From the NCBI RefSeq assembly GCF_028389875.1, contig NC_084670.1, forward strand, positions 16,525,383 through 16,589,382: 64,000 nucleotides of DNA, given 5' to 3'. Made by a program: the position numbers and the translations under genes. This document shows positions 35,193 to 48,500 of the stretch, piece by piece (the stretch's first letter is position 1; each line of letters opens with the position of its first letter). Below the pieces are notes generated by a model, which worked only from the letters and a program-made list of their open reading frames with translations, was not told the DNA's origin and ran no database searches. This DNA is from Rhea pennata (lineage: Eukaryota; Chordata; Aves; Rheiformes; Rheidae).

Positions 35193-38100
35193 CTAAAAAA
35201 AAGCAAAGTGAAGAGACTGAGAATTACTTTTTTAAAAATCAATTTGTGGAAAAGCAAAGGTACTGTAGCCTAGATCAAGAAATACAGATTGATTATTGAC
35301 CCAAAAAAGGCAGCTTGATATACAGTGGACACAATGGCTGTTAGGGCTGGAAAGCTACCATCAAAGACAAATAGCACAAATTGGGACATAAATGACTCCT
35401 TTTAATTGATTATATAGTTTTATACATTTTTATAAATTCAGTCTCACTCAATTTCACAAATACTATTTTTCTGCTTTTAGTGCAAGAACTGGAATTGGAA
35501 ATGGAGCATATTGGCTGTGCATGCGCTTTTCATTGAGAAGGTGCATGAAGTGGACAGAACGATGCTCTGTGACATGGCACAGGGGGTGGAATCCCAAAAG
35601 CAAACGCGTTTTCCTGCCGCAAACATAGCTGCATTAAACCTCATCACATCTCTGCTACACTCTTTGTTCTCCCTCTGGCTTCTTTTTCATTCAGCATTTT
35701 TTAGTTTTCAAAGATGATCTTGAGAAAGGAAAAACACTGAGAAAGGCCAAAATTAGCCTTATAAAATTTTCACCAAAATTTAACTACTATGCATGAAATA
35801 TCCTTGTCATCAGGATTGAAAGTAAGGCTACTTCCTGCAGGGAGATGAAAAAAGATTTATATAGGGCTAGTTATCTGGCTGGTTCTTGCTGTGTGGGTAG
35901 CACATTCCTGAGGCTCGCAAAAATACTGATTATTGTTATGGCTTTTTAGTACCTTTGCAGTTTTTAATAACACATATTTTTGGAGTTATTTAGGCCATAG
36001 GAAATAACTCTTAACAATGCAAAAGAAATATTTTATGACTTTGAACTTTTATACTGCAGAGTAGCTTTGATCATCCGCTTATGATGAAGCAGACTTGCCC
36101 AGAATGTATGTATATTAGTGGCAATGGCAAGTGGAACAACAGACTTTATTCATGGGAAGGATTAAGCTCCTATAGCTTTAAAAGATAATACATGGGGTGG
36201 GTGGTGCTGAATTCTCCTTTTCCATTTGATCTTAGCAGCTGTTCCTGAAACTGATGTTATTCAAAAGAGAACTCCCCAAGCACTTTGCTGTGCATCACAG
36301 GCTATTTTTTTTATTTTTAAAGGGTCATCCAGAAAAGAAGTCTTTGAGGGATGCTTTCAGGCAAGAGAGTCAGAGCAAAGTCTACACTATGAGAAATTGT
36401 AGCCCAGCACACTTAATTCATGTATGGTGCACTAATTCTGTCCACAGTGAGAACAATTAAAATACTTTTTTTAAAAAACTCCTTCATACCAAGATAAGAT
36501 ATACATAGGAGTTTGCTGAGGAGAAAGAGTAGAAGAACGGGAAAAACTTTTCCTGTTGGAATCTGTGGTTTTCACAGGATACAGTAGAGGGCAACATCAA
36601 ATATTTATTGTGCTCTCTAGAGTAACTTTATCATGCATCCCATAATGGATGCCAGGTTTTTGACAGTAACTGAAGTTTTAAGAGTACAACTCTTCAAACA
36701 GCTATTCTTTTTATACTTGCAATTTATTTATTTGTGATTGCATGAACAAACACAAATAAATGGAATTATTTGAAGACTCACTTTTTTCACTTCATAATAC
36801 AGCAGTTTAAAAAAAGCCTTTTTTATCTCATAGCTTTTCCTCTGTGATACAGACCATTATCCTTAAAATTCATTTTAGTCCTATTTCTTTTATAAACATA
36901 GTTTATAAAATAAATTATTAGAGAAGTTCAGAAAATGTGTTTTCTTTTCTTCTTTGCAATCCTGTGCTAAAAAGTGGAATTAAGAATTATAATGGGAAAA
37001 ATATAGCCGGGAAAACTGTGGTTGCTTTGGGAAGTGGAATGCAAAAGTACCTCTACAAACTTAAATCCAAACTGGATTAAAATGTAACATGGACAAGGGG
37101 GCAAAGATGGTCCTACCATACACAAAGAGAGGGACTGAACCACAGTTTGTTTGCATTTCAATTCAAACTCATCTTCTTAAGTACATTCAAAAATGCTGTT
37201 TGCTGAGGTGGTTTCTATAGCAGTGTCCTGCTTCATTATGAATCAGCAGAGCTGATGAACCATTGACTAGCAGAAGCTCATTAAAATGTCTGATCCTGTT
37301 ATGTAATAGGCTAGTGGCAGTCTGCAACTCCTCTATTGTCTCTTAATGTAAGAACTGTACATCTCAACAAAGCTAAACTCAAAGGGCTTTTATGTCTTTT
37401 TTTATGAAGATGCATAGAAATAACCTCATAAGCCAGCCCATGTGTTGTGCTATGCACCGGTAAGCGTATAAAGTTCTGTTCTTCGTGCCATCTTGCATAT
37501 TAAAAGCTCCAGTCATGCAACAAGCTTTAGCAGATGCATCTGCCTGTGCAGAGCCCACTGAAGGCTGATGCTCACAGCCATCTCCAAGGCTGCACTCACA
37601 GCAGGATTTAGGTGGCTTTTACCCACTTACATCCATCAGTGTGATCCACTCCCTCCTCTCCCCCCCTGCCCCACTATGTGACAGTCTCCTGGCCAAGTAT
37701 CTGAAGGTCATTCAAATTTTGTCTGAAAGTTCCTTCTGCACCTGCACATGGACTGCAAGAGTTCAGCTAATCTCTGTTAGATTATAAAAAGTAGATTTAA
37801 AAGGTGCCAGCCTCCCTATCCAGGGGTGTGACCAACTTAGAACACACTCACATTCACAAAAATATCCACAGGATGAGATGGTATTGCTGCCTGATCCGAG
37901 CATCCTCCCAAGCCTTGTGCAGAAGCAGGGCCACAGTACAGAAAGCAAACTAAGCATCAGGGATCCAAGACGACAAAACACAAGAGAGAGAGCAATTCTG
38001 CAGGAAAGGAACTACAACCTGTAATCCTGGATCCTAAGCTGAATCAGTTCAGCTCACTAATTCTACAGAAAAATTCTATTTTGGGGGGATGGGAGCTAGT

Positions 38101-41100
38101 TTTCCAACAGCTTAGCAAGTGAATTGGCTCAGAGAGGGTCCAATATATGCTAGAGCCAGTACAAGATAATCCAGGGGGAACAAAGAGTGAAAAGAAAGGT
38201 AGGGAGAAGAATGGGACCTCCCAATTTTGGTGGCTGAGTTGCTCATCCCTCTCATGTGGCTACTTTCTCAAATTTCTGTCTCTGCAGCATTACTGCTAGT
38301 TTCTAGTCAGTGACACTTCAGGTAAATCTATGAACAAATGTAGCAGATATCCACCTCATCCAGCTATCCTCATACATGTATAGGGGCACCATGGGCACCT
38401 GACTTTTGTTTTCCATTCTGGGAAGCAGGCATCAGATCAGCTGAGGTACCATCTTGCTTGCAGTCATCAAAGCCTTTTATTGGATTTATCCCAAAGTCCT
38501 TTGGAGGAAAATAAAACATCAGCTGACTACAATACCTGCAGCTATTCAGGCTCACTTCTGAAATCTTCTAGACTATTTCTAGTTCAAGGGACTACCATGA
38601 GGTAGGGAGCAGCACAATGCCATTAAATTCAAATGTATTGAAGGATTTCAATGATACAGATATATTTCGTGAAAAATTTGATCCTAGTAGCTATAGCAAC
38701 TTGTGCCATAAAACAGTTGTTCTTTTTCCCACCCTTTCCTCTCCTACGCATACCCCATCCTCAGAGAGTATGTGCAATATTTTGCATTTCTGCTTCATTC
38801 TCCATCTGAAAAAGCTTTACAAACATTTTTTTCAATCTCTTGACACTCATGAAATACTGCTATAGGCTGGGTTAAGTGTCACTGAATCTGGCACATAACT
38901 GCTTTCCTTCATTAGGATAGCTGCTGAGATAGCTAAGTAAATGTCATTACCAAACACTAAGGCTGCTCAGAAATATTTGTAATTTGGGATGAGGATCCTT
39001 GTCTCAAAAAAACCCCACCTAATAGTGTTTGGGGAAAGCAAGCGTTTGTAAAGAGGAAAAGCAAAAAGCAGCATCAAGGAAATGAAGAGAAGCTCCTACG
39101 CAGACTGTGAAAAGTAGCAAAGTAGCAGTTCAGGGAAAAGTGATGTATGAACAGCATAGATCTGGTACCCGCAGAGACAACTCCTGGTTTATCTGATCCT
39201 TCCCATGGTCATGGGAACAAGACTTCCTGTGTTGTCAGCAAATAAACAAGTTGTGTTAAAGAAATACCTGACTTTTTCACTAATTATTTGCCTTCTCCTC
39301 CTTGTCCAGTTCCCAAAATAACATCCAGAATCCCAAACTCTGAAGGTTTATCAAACAAAGAGGGAGTAAGAGGGCTACAATAATTTTAAGCATATTGGAA
39401 CTGAGGCACTGGAGTATTAAGGGGAAATTTATTCTGTTGGCTCTAATTTCAGATTATGAAGACTATACTTAAAAAAAAAAAAAAAAAAGTCAATAGAATT
39501 ATGTCCTGACTCTTTCACATGAGTTTACCATCCATTTTTCACTCCTATGGAGCAACATAGGACTAGTAATTATCAGGAATGAAGCTGCCACCAGTAGCAG
39601 CACATGAATATGAATGTTCTGTTTCCACGAAAAAATTTACTGCAGCATCATTTCTTGGGTATAAAGAGAATTATAGAATTGTCAGAAGAGAAGAATTAAA
39701 AGTTTTACCTAGTGCCACTCTTAACCATACAGGGAAAAAGACTTAGGAAAACAAAATTTCTAGAAACATATTTTACTACAGTACAGTCCTTTCAACATGA
39801 GACCCACAAAGCAATACTAAATGTCAGAAAAACACCATAACATACGGATTTCAATCCAGCATCTGCTTTGCTGATCTGTGACTAGCTCGCAAAGCAATTA
39901 GACTGCAGTAATCCACTGTGAACACAGCTGATACTTCTCTTTTTAAACCATTCTCAGTTGCAACTAGTTTCAAATGGTGCCTCTCCCAAGAGATGCATAA
40001 TGTCACACCACTCAAGTACAGCCTGAGCTAGCGTGAGTTTATTGCTTAAAGACACTTAAATAAGAATCCTTTTTTTCATTTTAGAGTTAACTCAGCAAGA
40101 ACATAAGTAAACAATTGCATCTACGATTCTATATTACCCCTCAGTCTGGCGAGCGTTGATGCACATGAATATCTACATACACATGCACACATACTGCTTT
40201 CCTGTTAGAAGAAAAATAAGTGTCAAAACAGATCACCAGCTGAATGGAGGCTATTCTGAAAAAAAAGTCATATTCAAATTAATATCTTAAAAATAAAAAA
40301 AAATTACTGTTTAAAAAACATTTTAAGTGAAACAATATGGCAGAGCTCTCAGCTCTGCCAAGACATATACTTTCTGCAGAAAGGAAATTGTGCGCCCATT
40401 GCTCACTGTGCCTGCAATAGAGAAGCAATGACAAAACCAAAAAAAAAGGCAAAATGTTTTAAAACTTAAATGTTTAAAGATAGCAGACAAAATCTATGTA
40501 ATGTGAGTTTTTCCCTCTCCAATTCTTAGTTGTGAAACCTGCTCAAAGAAACTCCTCAGTCACTCATACCCACACATTTTAAATATCACAAATATTTCTA
40601 GGATAATAGCTCTCTGTCTGTAGTTAGAAAGACAACTGTGAGTAATATTCTAACTGGCCTCTTGGGTAACAATTTAAGAAATGTTTTCTGTTTTTTGAAG
40701 GTTGAAACTAAACTGCTTTAAAAATAGAATGAGACAAACAAATAGACCTCTAAAAACAACCTTAAGCAAAATCATTTTTATAAATTTGCTATCGGTTGTT
40801 ATGCATTCTAGCAAACACCTGGATGGCCTCCCCCTAAACACAGGTAAGTCTTTGAGTGCCTGTAGCAGCCATGTCTGGATGTTGTAGGTCGTGATATGGT
40901 AACAAGTGCATCACACACTCCTGTTAGTCGCTGTCTAGGCTGTAGCATGCTACTGGGACTCTTAGATTATAATACCAGGTCTATTTTAAATGAAGACTGG
41001 TATTCTAAACTGTAAGCTTTAATTTACAAGAAGTTGGAGAAGGTGACGAAGAGATTTGTTTTAAAATGAAGTCAAACAAATCTTTTCAAAAGTCTTTGGT

Positions 41101-43934
41101 TGAGCATTAAAGGAGCAGTAAAAAAGAAAAGGTTGGGTTTTTTTCAGAGAAATTATATCAGCAAACATGGTAGAAAAGGTTGTCAAAGTGAAATCACTGA
41201 AACTACTGAAAATAGCAAAAGGGAAAATACAAGCCATTGGAGAAGATTTCTCTTAGCCTCTATCAGAAATTATGCTGTTATTTTTGTCTCTGTATGTATG
41301 GGAATATTATGTATTCCCATAAATGATGCAGCCACTTTTCCTTGGTGACTAAGGTACACTTAGAATTACAGAATTTTGAAAGGCAGTAATAAAACGAGAC
41401 ACCTCAGCTAGGATAAAGCAATCTTGATTTTAATTTCAAACATCTAGCAACTTTTTTTAAAAAAAATTACCAATAGAAGAAGGAATAGACACGTATGTAG
41501 TTCATATAAGAAGAATAAAACCTTGTATTTCCCTTTTATGCTCCCAATAGGAAAGGGATTTTTGTTTTTTGAGTGCTACAGTTTGGTATCAGTGTGTAAT
41601 ATAATTACATGATTTTGCACAAAGAAGATGTAAGATATTACGACCTGCAGTTGTCATTTTCATCCCGTGCCAGAGGTGACTGCCTTTGTAATATCAGCTA
41701 GAGAAGCTAAGAGGGGAACATCTATCCCTTTCTGACAGCACTGCTAGGAGAGCTGTCTCAAGGAAAGGGAAAAAAAACAGCATGGCAGCACGGCGCAGGC
41801 AGCTAGGGATGAAAGGTGCTGCTGCATAGAGAGCTGGCACGGGAGCATTCCTGAAGTATACCTGGGAGCAGAGAGGCATCAGAAGCAGTATTTTTTGCTG
41901 CTTTTTACTGCTAAGCAAGACTGCACCAGCTCTGAGTGGGAATTCGGTTGCAGAAAGCACAAATGTGAAATTATATTTACACAAATCCAGTGTCAGAGAA
42001 AGCAAGCGAGCGGAAGCTTGTTGGGCTGCGCTACACTCCTGTGATTTACCAGGATGAAAGAAAAGCCCTTCCCTTCCAGGCAGAAGGCTGCAGAGGCACA
42101 GTGCAGCCTTAGGAGCACCTCAGCACCATACCATGGCCTGAAAGCTGCAGTATTTTCCTGCAGCCTTGGAGACGTCATAGATCTTCAGGAGCCGCACAGC
42201 CCTCTGGCCGGGAAGAAACATGGCAATCCGTGTCCCGTGATATAATGACTGCAGAGAGAGGGAGAGTTAACCTGGTTTCAAACACATATACCCATTTTAA
42301 ATGCTAAAAATAACAAAAGGCTTTAAAAAGCAGGAGAGCAAAAAAACACATTCATTTAAAGAAAATTCTGCATTTTTTCCAACATTGTTTTATACCAGAA
42401 TTAAGATATCTCTTACATACAACTCCAAGCCCACTGCCAAAAGAGGCTCTGAACGGTGCTGTGGCCTCTCATCAGCTCTCTGCTGGGGACCTCTGTTCCC
42501 AGCTTGGGTCCCCGATTTGTTGGGGGCTAATGTTAGTTTGTTGATCTCTTCAAATAGCATGCTTTCTCTTTTCCTAAATAACACCAAAGTATTCTGCATG
42601 ACCGTAATGTGGATTTGAAGCTGCTTCTCTTGAGCCAAAAGAAGGGGGTAGCCTGCCAGGGGCTTCAAAGGGAGAGATTAGTGCTGTGATACCTGGAGGG
42701 AAGGGGCTGTGAGCAGGCAGGAAACCCAAATGTCTAAGCACATAAAAATAATTTTCAATCTCAGCTCTTTCTGCAGAAAATTGCATATACTGGTGCTATT
42801 TAAACTCCTCTCTTTAAAGCTAAGCCAGTCAGAAGATGACAACACAGAGCTTTATTTCAGTGGAACAATAGTGGCATCCAGTGGTCAGTTAGCAAAATTC
42901 AAAGCACCCATTCCCCAGGGTTTCACAGAAAAACTGTGGTCAGCTCTGCACCTCATAGTCATGACGTTGGTTCTGTACTTTCTTCTTTACTTTGGGTGGT
43001 AGGAAATAATCCTTGTCCTTGAAAATGGCATTTATTGTAGCTCAGTGAAAAGAATAAAGTACATTTTCTAAAGTCCAATAACTAAAAGGTTAATTCTCTG
43101 AGGCCTTATTTCAGCTGGCCAAAAGCATTTGTAGGAAGGGCAGAGTCAGCCCTGGTGCAAAGACATTTGATCTAAGGGCTCTCTTCTTGTGATGAGGTTA
43201 GACAGACTGTAATACATCTTTACAGCAATGTTCTGTCTGTATCTCTGCCTGTCTGGAGAAGGATCTGTGGGCTGTTTTGCAAAAGTACTACTTAGGCTGC
43301 TATAAACCTGTGGGAACTTATTTTTGCCATGCCACTGAAGTGAATTGCATCCCGGCTCCTTAATATCCAGCACTTGTGTTACGGACACATCATTGATTAT
43401 GTAGCTTTATACTATTTCTTCTTAGTCTAAACAACTTTTAAGAGGAGAATGTGGTGTTTCCCATCCAATTTTAGAGTCTCACCTTTACATTGCGCACAGA
43501 GGACTTCTATTCACAACAGGCTGATCAGCTTCACATCCATCCCCAGCCCTTCCACACTGCTAGGACAGCACGAATTTCCCATGAAGAATGATCCTGGACT
43601 GCCTCCTTTTTCTGGCTGATCAACCCCTACCGAACTGAAGGGCACAGTAAAAAAAAAAAAAAAAAAAAAGCAAAAAAAGGGGGGGGTTGTTTACACCACC
43701 AGGCCTCCAAAGGGCTTATTTAAATTCACCTTCTGCTATTCTATTTAGATTTCACCTAAAGCGATGAACCGAACCTCGTCTTGGTAATGACAAAGGCCTC
43801 TGCTACAGTCTCATTTCTGCAGGAAACAAAATGCTATAAACTAGATGATGCTACACCTTAAGAAAAAAGCAATAAAATTACACTAAGTCAATCTAGTATG
43901 GAGCATAAATTATTTTCCACTCAGGTATACTTAC

Positions 43935-44033
43935 CAAATCCACTTCAAAATTTAAAGATTCGTGCAGGACTCTTGGTTTTGCATAGTGCGTCTTCACATT
44001 CGTTATATGTTTGCAGGTCAACCAAAGGGAAAG
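43935..44033 (-). other. Exon-like 99-nt segment, weak acceptor
   Basis: Perfect donor (TTG|GTAAGT) and 33 open codons including HYAKPRVLHESLNFEVDL, but the acceptor (TATATATTTAG) has a poor pyrimidine tract. Low support. Confidence 0.2.
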
Positions 44034-45032
44034 CTAAATATATACAATCCTGGACCTAGATCTCTGCAGTATAGATTTTGATACACCATCTGTGAGTCTC
44101 ACAATTAATTGTGAATGCCCTGAATGGCTTTATCTTTCCTCTCTGGCCTGAATCTAATGCAAGCACTGCAGAGTTTAACCAGTTGAAGATTTATACATTG
44201 CCTTAAAGACAAAGTTTGTGCTACTTGTCAGCCACAGGTATACAATGGATTAAAATGATGTTTCATGACATTTGGCAGAGGGAAACTGAGTGAACTTTTC
44301 TCAGAAGTTCAGAAGAGTTTACGGCCCCTGGATTTAATTACATGGCTGTCAAGTGACAAAATAGGCATAATATGGGGTGGGGAAAATCTCCTTCTGCTGT
44401 GGTTAGTAGATGCTTTCTGCCTAATAAAAGATTTCTGCTATCTCAAGTGCTGTGAGTATATTTTATAAAGGTCTAAGATTTCACTATTTTTATGCGGACT
44501 TACAAAAATCTGATTTTGCAAAGATTTGCCTCCCTTCTTTTTCCCCTCCCTCTCTTCAAAAGATAGAGCTGTAAATGTGTAAGGTCCCAAGTCAGTCCCT
44601 ATTGAAGTAAATGTAAAGACTCCCACTGACTGCTGTGGGAAATGAATTAAGTCTCTAAAACAACAATTACATGCCTAATTGCTTTTTACTGCTCACTTAA
44701 AAATGCATTCTTTGAAACACTACCAATATTTGTAAAGGCTGAAAGCTTAATGTGCCAAACTATTTAGATTATTTGGAGACCTATTTTCCACCATTGCCTG
44801 GGGATTTAAATAAATGCTGTAGAAGAGTGTTACTTATATTCTGCATTTATATCAGAAGTGTTTATATTGCAACATTGTTCTTAACAGTGTTTTTCCTTTA
44901 AATGCCAAAATTTTGTTTCTTTGAAGTCAGTGGAAGATTTAATATTGACTTTATTCTGACTCTGAACAGGGAGTTAATTTAGGACTTCTGGATGTAGCAG
45001 GTAATGCAGGTTTCAGATCCTTCCAAATATAG

Positions 45033-45126
45033 ACAAATGTTATGAAAGACTTCTTAGAGCTCTGTTACTGACTTTCATATACAAATGCTATGAAAGACTT
45101 CCCAGAGCTCTAATACCGACTTTCAC
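45033..45126. repeat. Tandem duplication, period 48
   Basis: Copies at 45033-45078 and 45081-45126 share acaaatg.tatgaaagactt and agagctct with a few substitutions. Confidence 0.88.
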
Positions 45127-45396
45127 CCCTGAAAACCATTCTTACCCTGTCTACTCTGGTCCCAAGTCTCTCTTGAACAGCAAAAAATGTATAATTTTGG
45201 CAGTACCTGTAAACAGTACCTAAAATGATTTTGTTAGATTGATAGTGGCTTGGAGAACTTGAACCCTATTCTACAGTCTGCGCTAGCTCAGTTCTTGGAA
45301 TTGCAATCTTGACTCTAAAATAAGTGCATAAAAAACCATAGGAAAACGGTATAAGAAGCCTCTGCAGAAATTAGTTAACCATCAGTGATCTTTTAC

Positions 45397-45452
45397 CTGG
45401 CCTCCAAGAATGGAAAAAGCAGCCAGTGAAGGAAAACAGTGCAATCCTGCTC
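45397..45452 (-). other. Exon-like 56-nt segment
   Basis: Good acceptor (TAGGTTTTTACAG) and fair donor (CAG|GTAAAA). All three frames are open, so coding is not indicated. It could be a non-coding exon or chance. Confidence 0.18.
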
Positions 45453-46996
45453 CTGTAAAAACCTACTTGAAAAAAACAACGTAATTAAATCAATCCTGTG
45501 TCTTACAAGCATGGCCTGGAGGAAGACTACAAAATCTGAATTTGGCTACATGCTTTCACTACAAAAGCTATAACTTCCTTCATTCCCAGGATCTTCTCTG
45601 AATACAAAAATTCAACCTCTGCAAAAGAGCTCCTTCTAAGTAAAAAGGATAAAGTTTGGACAGCTTTTTAAACAAATATAAAATGAACCCTTTGTGGATA
45701 CTTGGGCATAATTCTGAATAATACTGCTAGGCACTATAAGGAGACAAGTCAGACTTGGGGAAATAGATAAAAATGATTACAGAATTTGGTCATTAACTCT
45801 ATAGAGGATTCATGAAGGATGCGCTGTAAGTAAATAGCCTCAAAAAAAACATTTATCTACTCACAAATCAGCTCATCAGCAAATAAAAGAGAGCTCTCAA
45901 TGGGTACAAAAATGAAGCTGGGAAAGTATCTATCCGTTGTTAATCTCAGCATTATTTCATTGTAAGATGTTTGCAGATCCTCTCAGAGGAACAGATTTTT
46001 CCAGAAATTAAAGCACACATATCATTTTGCTCTATGTCAAGCTATACATTACTCAAGTTTCATAGGATTTCAAGATCATAATTTAATATGTTGTGGTAAT
46101 AAAAAGATCATTTCTGATGTATAATACTATTGAGCAACAGCTGAGATTAGAGTAAAATCAAGATCTGAGTTTGAAAGTGCTCTTCTGCTAGTTTGATAAA
46201 GGTAAATTTAAACTGCAACCTATTAAAATATCCCAAAGTTAAGATTGGCATATGAAGACTTCGTTTCCCAGGAATCTCCGTGTAAGTCTAGAAGATATTT
46301 CAACAAAACCATGAGCTGAGAAGATGGCTTCTAGCTCTTATTTTACTTGTTTGCAGCCCTGTATTTCACCCTTTGACTGCAGCCAAAATTTGTACCTAAG
46401 TGCTTTAATTTTTGTGCAGTTAATTCTCATGGTCGAGTTTATCTGCATACCAAAATTCTCCTTGCCAGTATTGTTTTATTACCAAGATGCTACTGTGTTG
46501 CTACAGGCAAACATTTCTAGAACCCTCTGAAACTAGGGCAAAGCAGGGCATTGCTGAACACAGCAAAACAAAAAGACGTTAATGTGGAACATAATTATAT
46601 TTAACTTTACTGTATATTGTAATGGCACTAGATTAAGGAAAAACTTCTAGAGTAATGGAAAGTGGTTGTGCAACAGAACAGCTGAGATAAAAGAGATGGT
46701 CAGATGTGTCCGTGTGCTTGGTTAGTTACAGCAAACAATCCTCTTAGTCAAGCCTGTTATTTTAGTGATGCTCTCTGCATAGCTGGGTTTGGGCGTCGTG
46801 TCACCCCCTGCCCTCCCCAGCAACACTGTGGTTAGAAGTGCAGTACAAGTGTGGCAGTGGCATTTGGCTAGAAAATTCAAAGACAAATGTGGATACCAAA
46901 CAACACAACTATAAAATAAAACCAACAAGAACTGTATCACATGAGCGCTGACATTATCATCATTACTACTATATTTGCCTAAGGTAGCCCCAACAG

Positions 46997-47000
<4 letters not shown>

Positions 47001-47036
<36 letters not shown>
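47001..47036. repeat. Poly(A) run of 36
   Basis: Pure A tract in intergenic sequence; no adjacent element recognised. Confidence 0.9.
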
Positions 47037-47037
<1 letters not shown>

Positions 47038-48229
47038 CATGATGATTTTAGAGCCCATTATCCAACTCTCACCATTCCCAGGTGCATTTCCATGGCAACG
47101 GGAAGCTCAGGCATCCGCGGCGCTCTCAAGGCACCTTGTTTGTTTGGCTTCTGCAGCCAAGCTTGTCTGAAGGCAATCCAGCAGCAGCAATCTCACAGAT
47201 TTTTTTAGGAATTAATTTTTACTGCACTCTTCTGAACTCTAAATGAAACACAAATAAATATGCAGTTAATAGGCTGTGGGTTTTTTTTGTTGTTGTTGTT
47301 ATTGTTGTGGGACTTTTCTTTTTTAAATTATTTCCTAAGAAGGGTCCTTTTAAGAAATATTTGTGACTAGGAATTCTCAACATTTGCGGTTTAATTATAG
47401 TGCAAACCTCTGCAATCAGGAACTTCACCAGCTCTTTTTTCTTGTTTTAAATGAAGTACTTTCTCACTAATGGCTCTTCAGCTATGACTTGTTCCCATCC
47501 TCTGTTTGGGAAACCGTCCATGCGACGACGTGCTCACGCAGTGCAAAGGGTGGCTGTTCGGCCAGGTTTATACACTGTGGTGTGGTGACTGTGAGAGCAA
47601 TTTGAATTAATTAAGGGCAAGGTGGGTCAGATGGTATAAGGAAGAATTTGTTCAATTTAATAAAGTTTTTCTGAGAAATGTACTCAAATCTCTGCCAGAT
47701 GTGTAAGTACTTAACTAGTCAAACAGTCAGTGCAGCCCTCTTACGTATGTACTAGCCACAGGACAAACAGATAAGAGCTTTGGAGGGAGCTGTGATTTTA
47801 AGACTTTCTGGATGCTCAAGGCTCTGTGGGCACATGACAGTTTCTGAAAATCATTGCCCTTTGGGTGTCAGAAATTTAGCTTCAGCACCCACCTTTTTTC
47901 ATCTCTTGCTCTAGAGTTGTGATTGAAATACATTTTCAGCTACCTTCTCAGCTTTGGCTAGCTAAAAGCAGCAGTTAAACAAAAAAGCCCACGAAATCCC
48001 ATTGATCAAGAGTCATTTCCATTTTGTAAATAATCTGACTTGTAGCCCCCAGCACCTGGCCAGTAGGGCCAACTTCCAGCACGCATTGGCAAGAGCTGGG
48101 GGTGACAGCAGCCCTGCAAACCCAGGAGCTCCACACCGGAGGAACCCAAGTCTGACAGCTGAGTTAATATAACAGTAACCCGGGTCGGCCTCCTTGCCTG
48201 CACAAACAGGCCCATAAAACAGTTCCAGC

Positions 48230-48500
48230 GTTCGCGTCGGTGCCAAAAGCAGCGCGATGTGGCGGGGTCTCACCCCAAGCAGCGGCAGCAGCGGTGCCCA
48301 CGAAGCGGCCTGCGCACCGGCACGAGGCGCGCGGGCCTGGGGGCGCGAAGGACGGTGCTCTTGGTGCTGAGATCGTTCAGCATTCGCGTAGCTCCCTCCG
48401 GTTTCGGTTCCGAGCCGGGCGGATTCGTCGGAGGCAAGCGCCACGTAGGGCTTGCTGAGCGGCTCCTCGCCCCTCACGCGGCAGCCCTGACCCACAGGCA
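48230..48500. promoter_or_regulatory. Small orphan CpG-rich cluster
   Basis: About 270 bp with many CpGs, surrounded by ordinary sequence and far from any recognised promoter. On minus it ends in a plausible donor (CTTGGG|GTGAGA, GT at 48273-48272). It may be an unannotated promoter or enhancer, or an alternative upstream promoter of SSX2IP. The 162-codon minus-strand frame across it resembles no known protein. Confidence 0.45.

Larger units (their letters stand above)
34641..48230. other. Intergenic region, SSX2IP promoter to orphan CpG cluster
   Basis: AT-rich sequence with no recognised gene. It holds three isolated exon-like minus-strand segments (35121-35192, 43935-44033, 45397-45452), A runs at 39471-39488, 43649-43669 and 47001-47036, and a 48-bp tandem duplication at 45033-45126. 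Remaining open frames are short and resemble no family I know. Confidence 0.65.

Noticed and set aside
40833-40843. Plus-strand CAG|GTAAGT with a nearby TTCTAG acceptor
   Set aside because: It would be an isolated exon of about 30 nt with a poor pyrimidine tract and no partner exons on plus.
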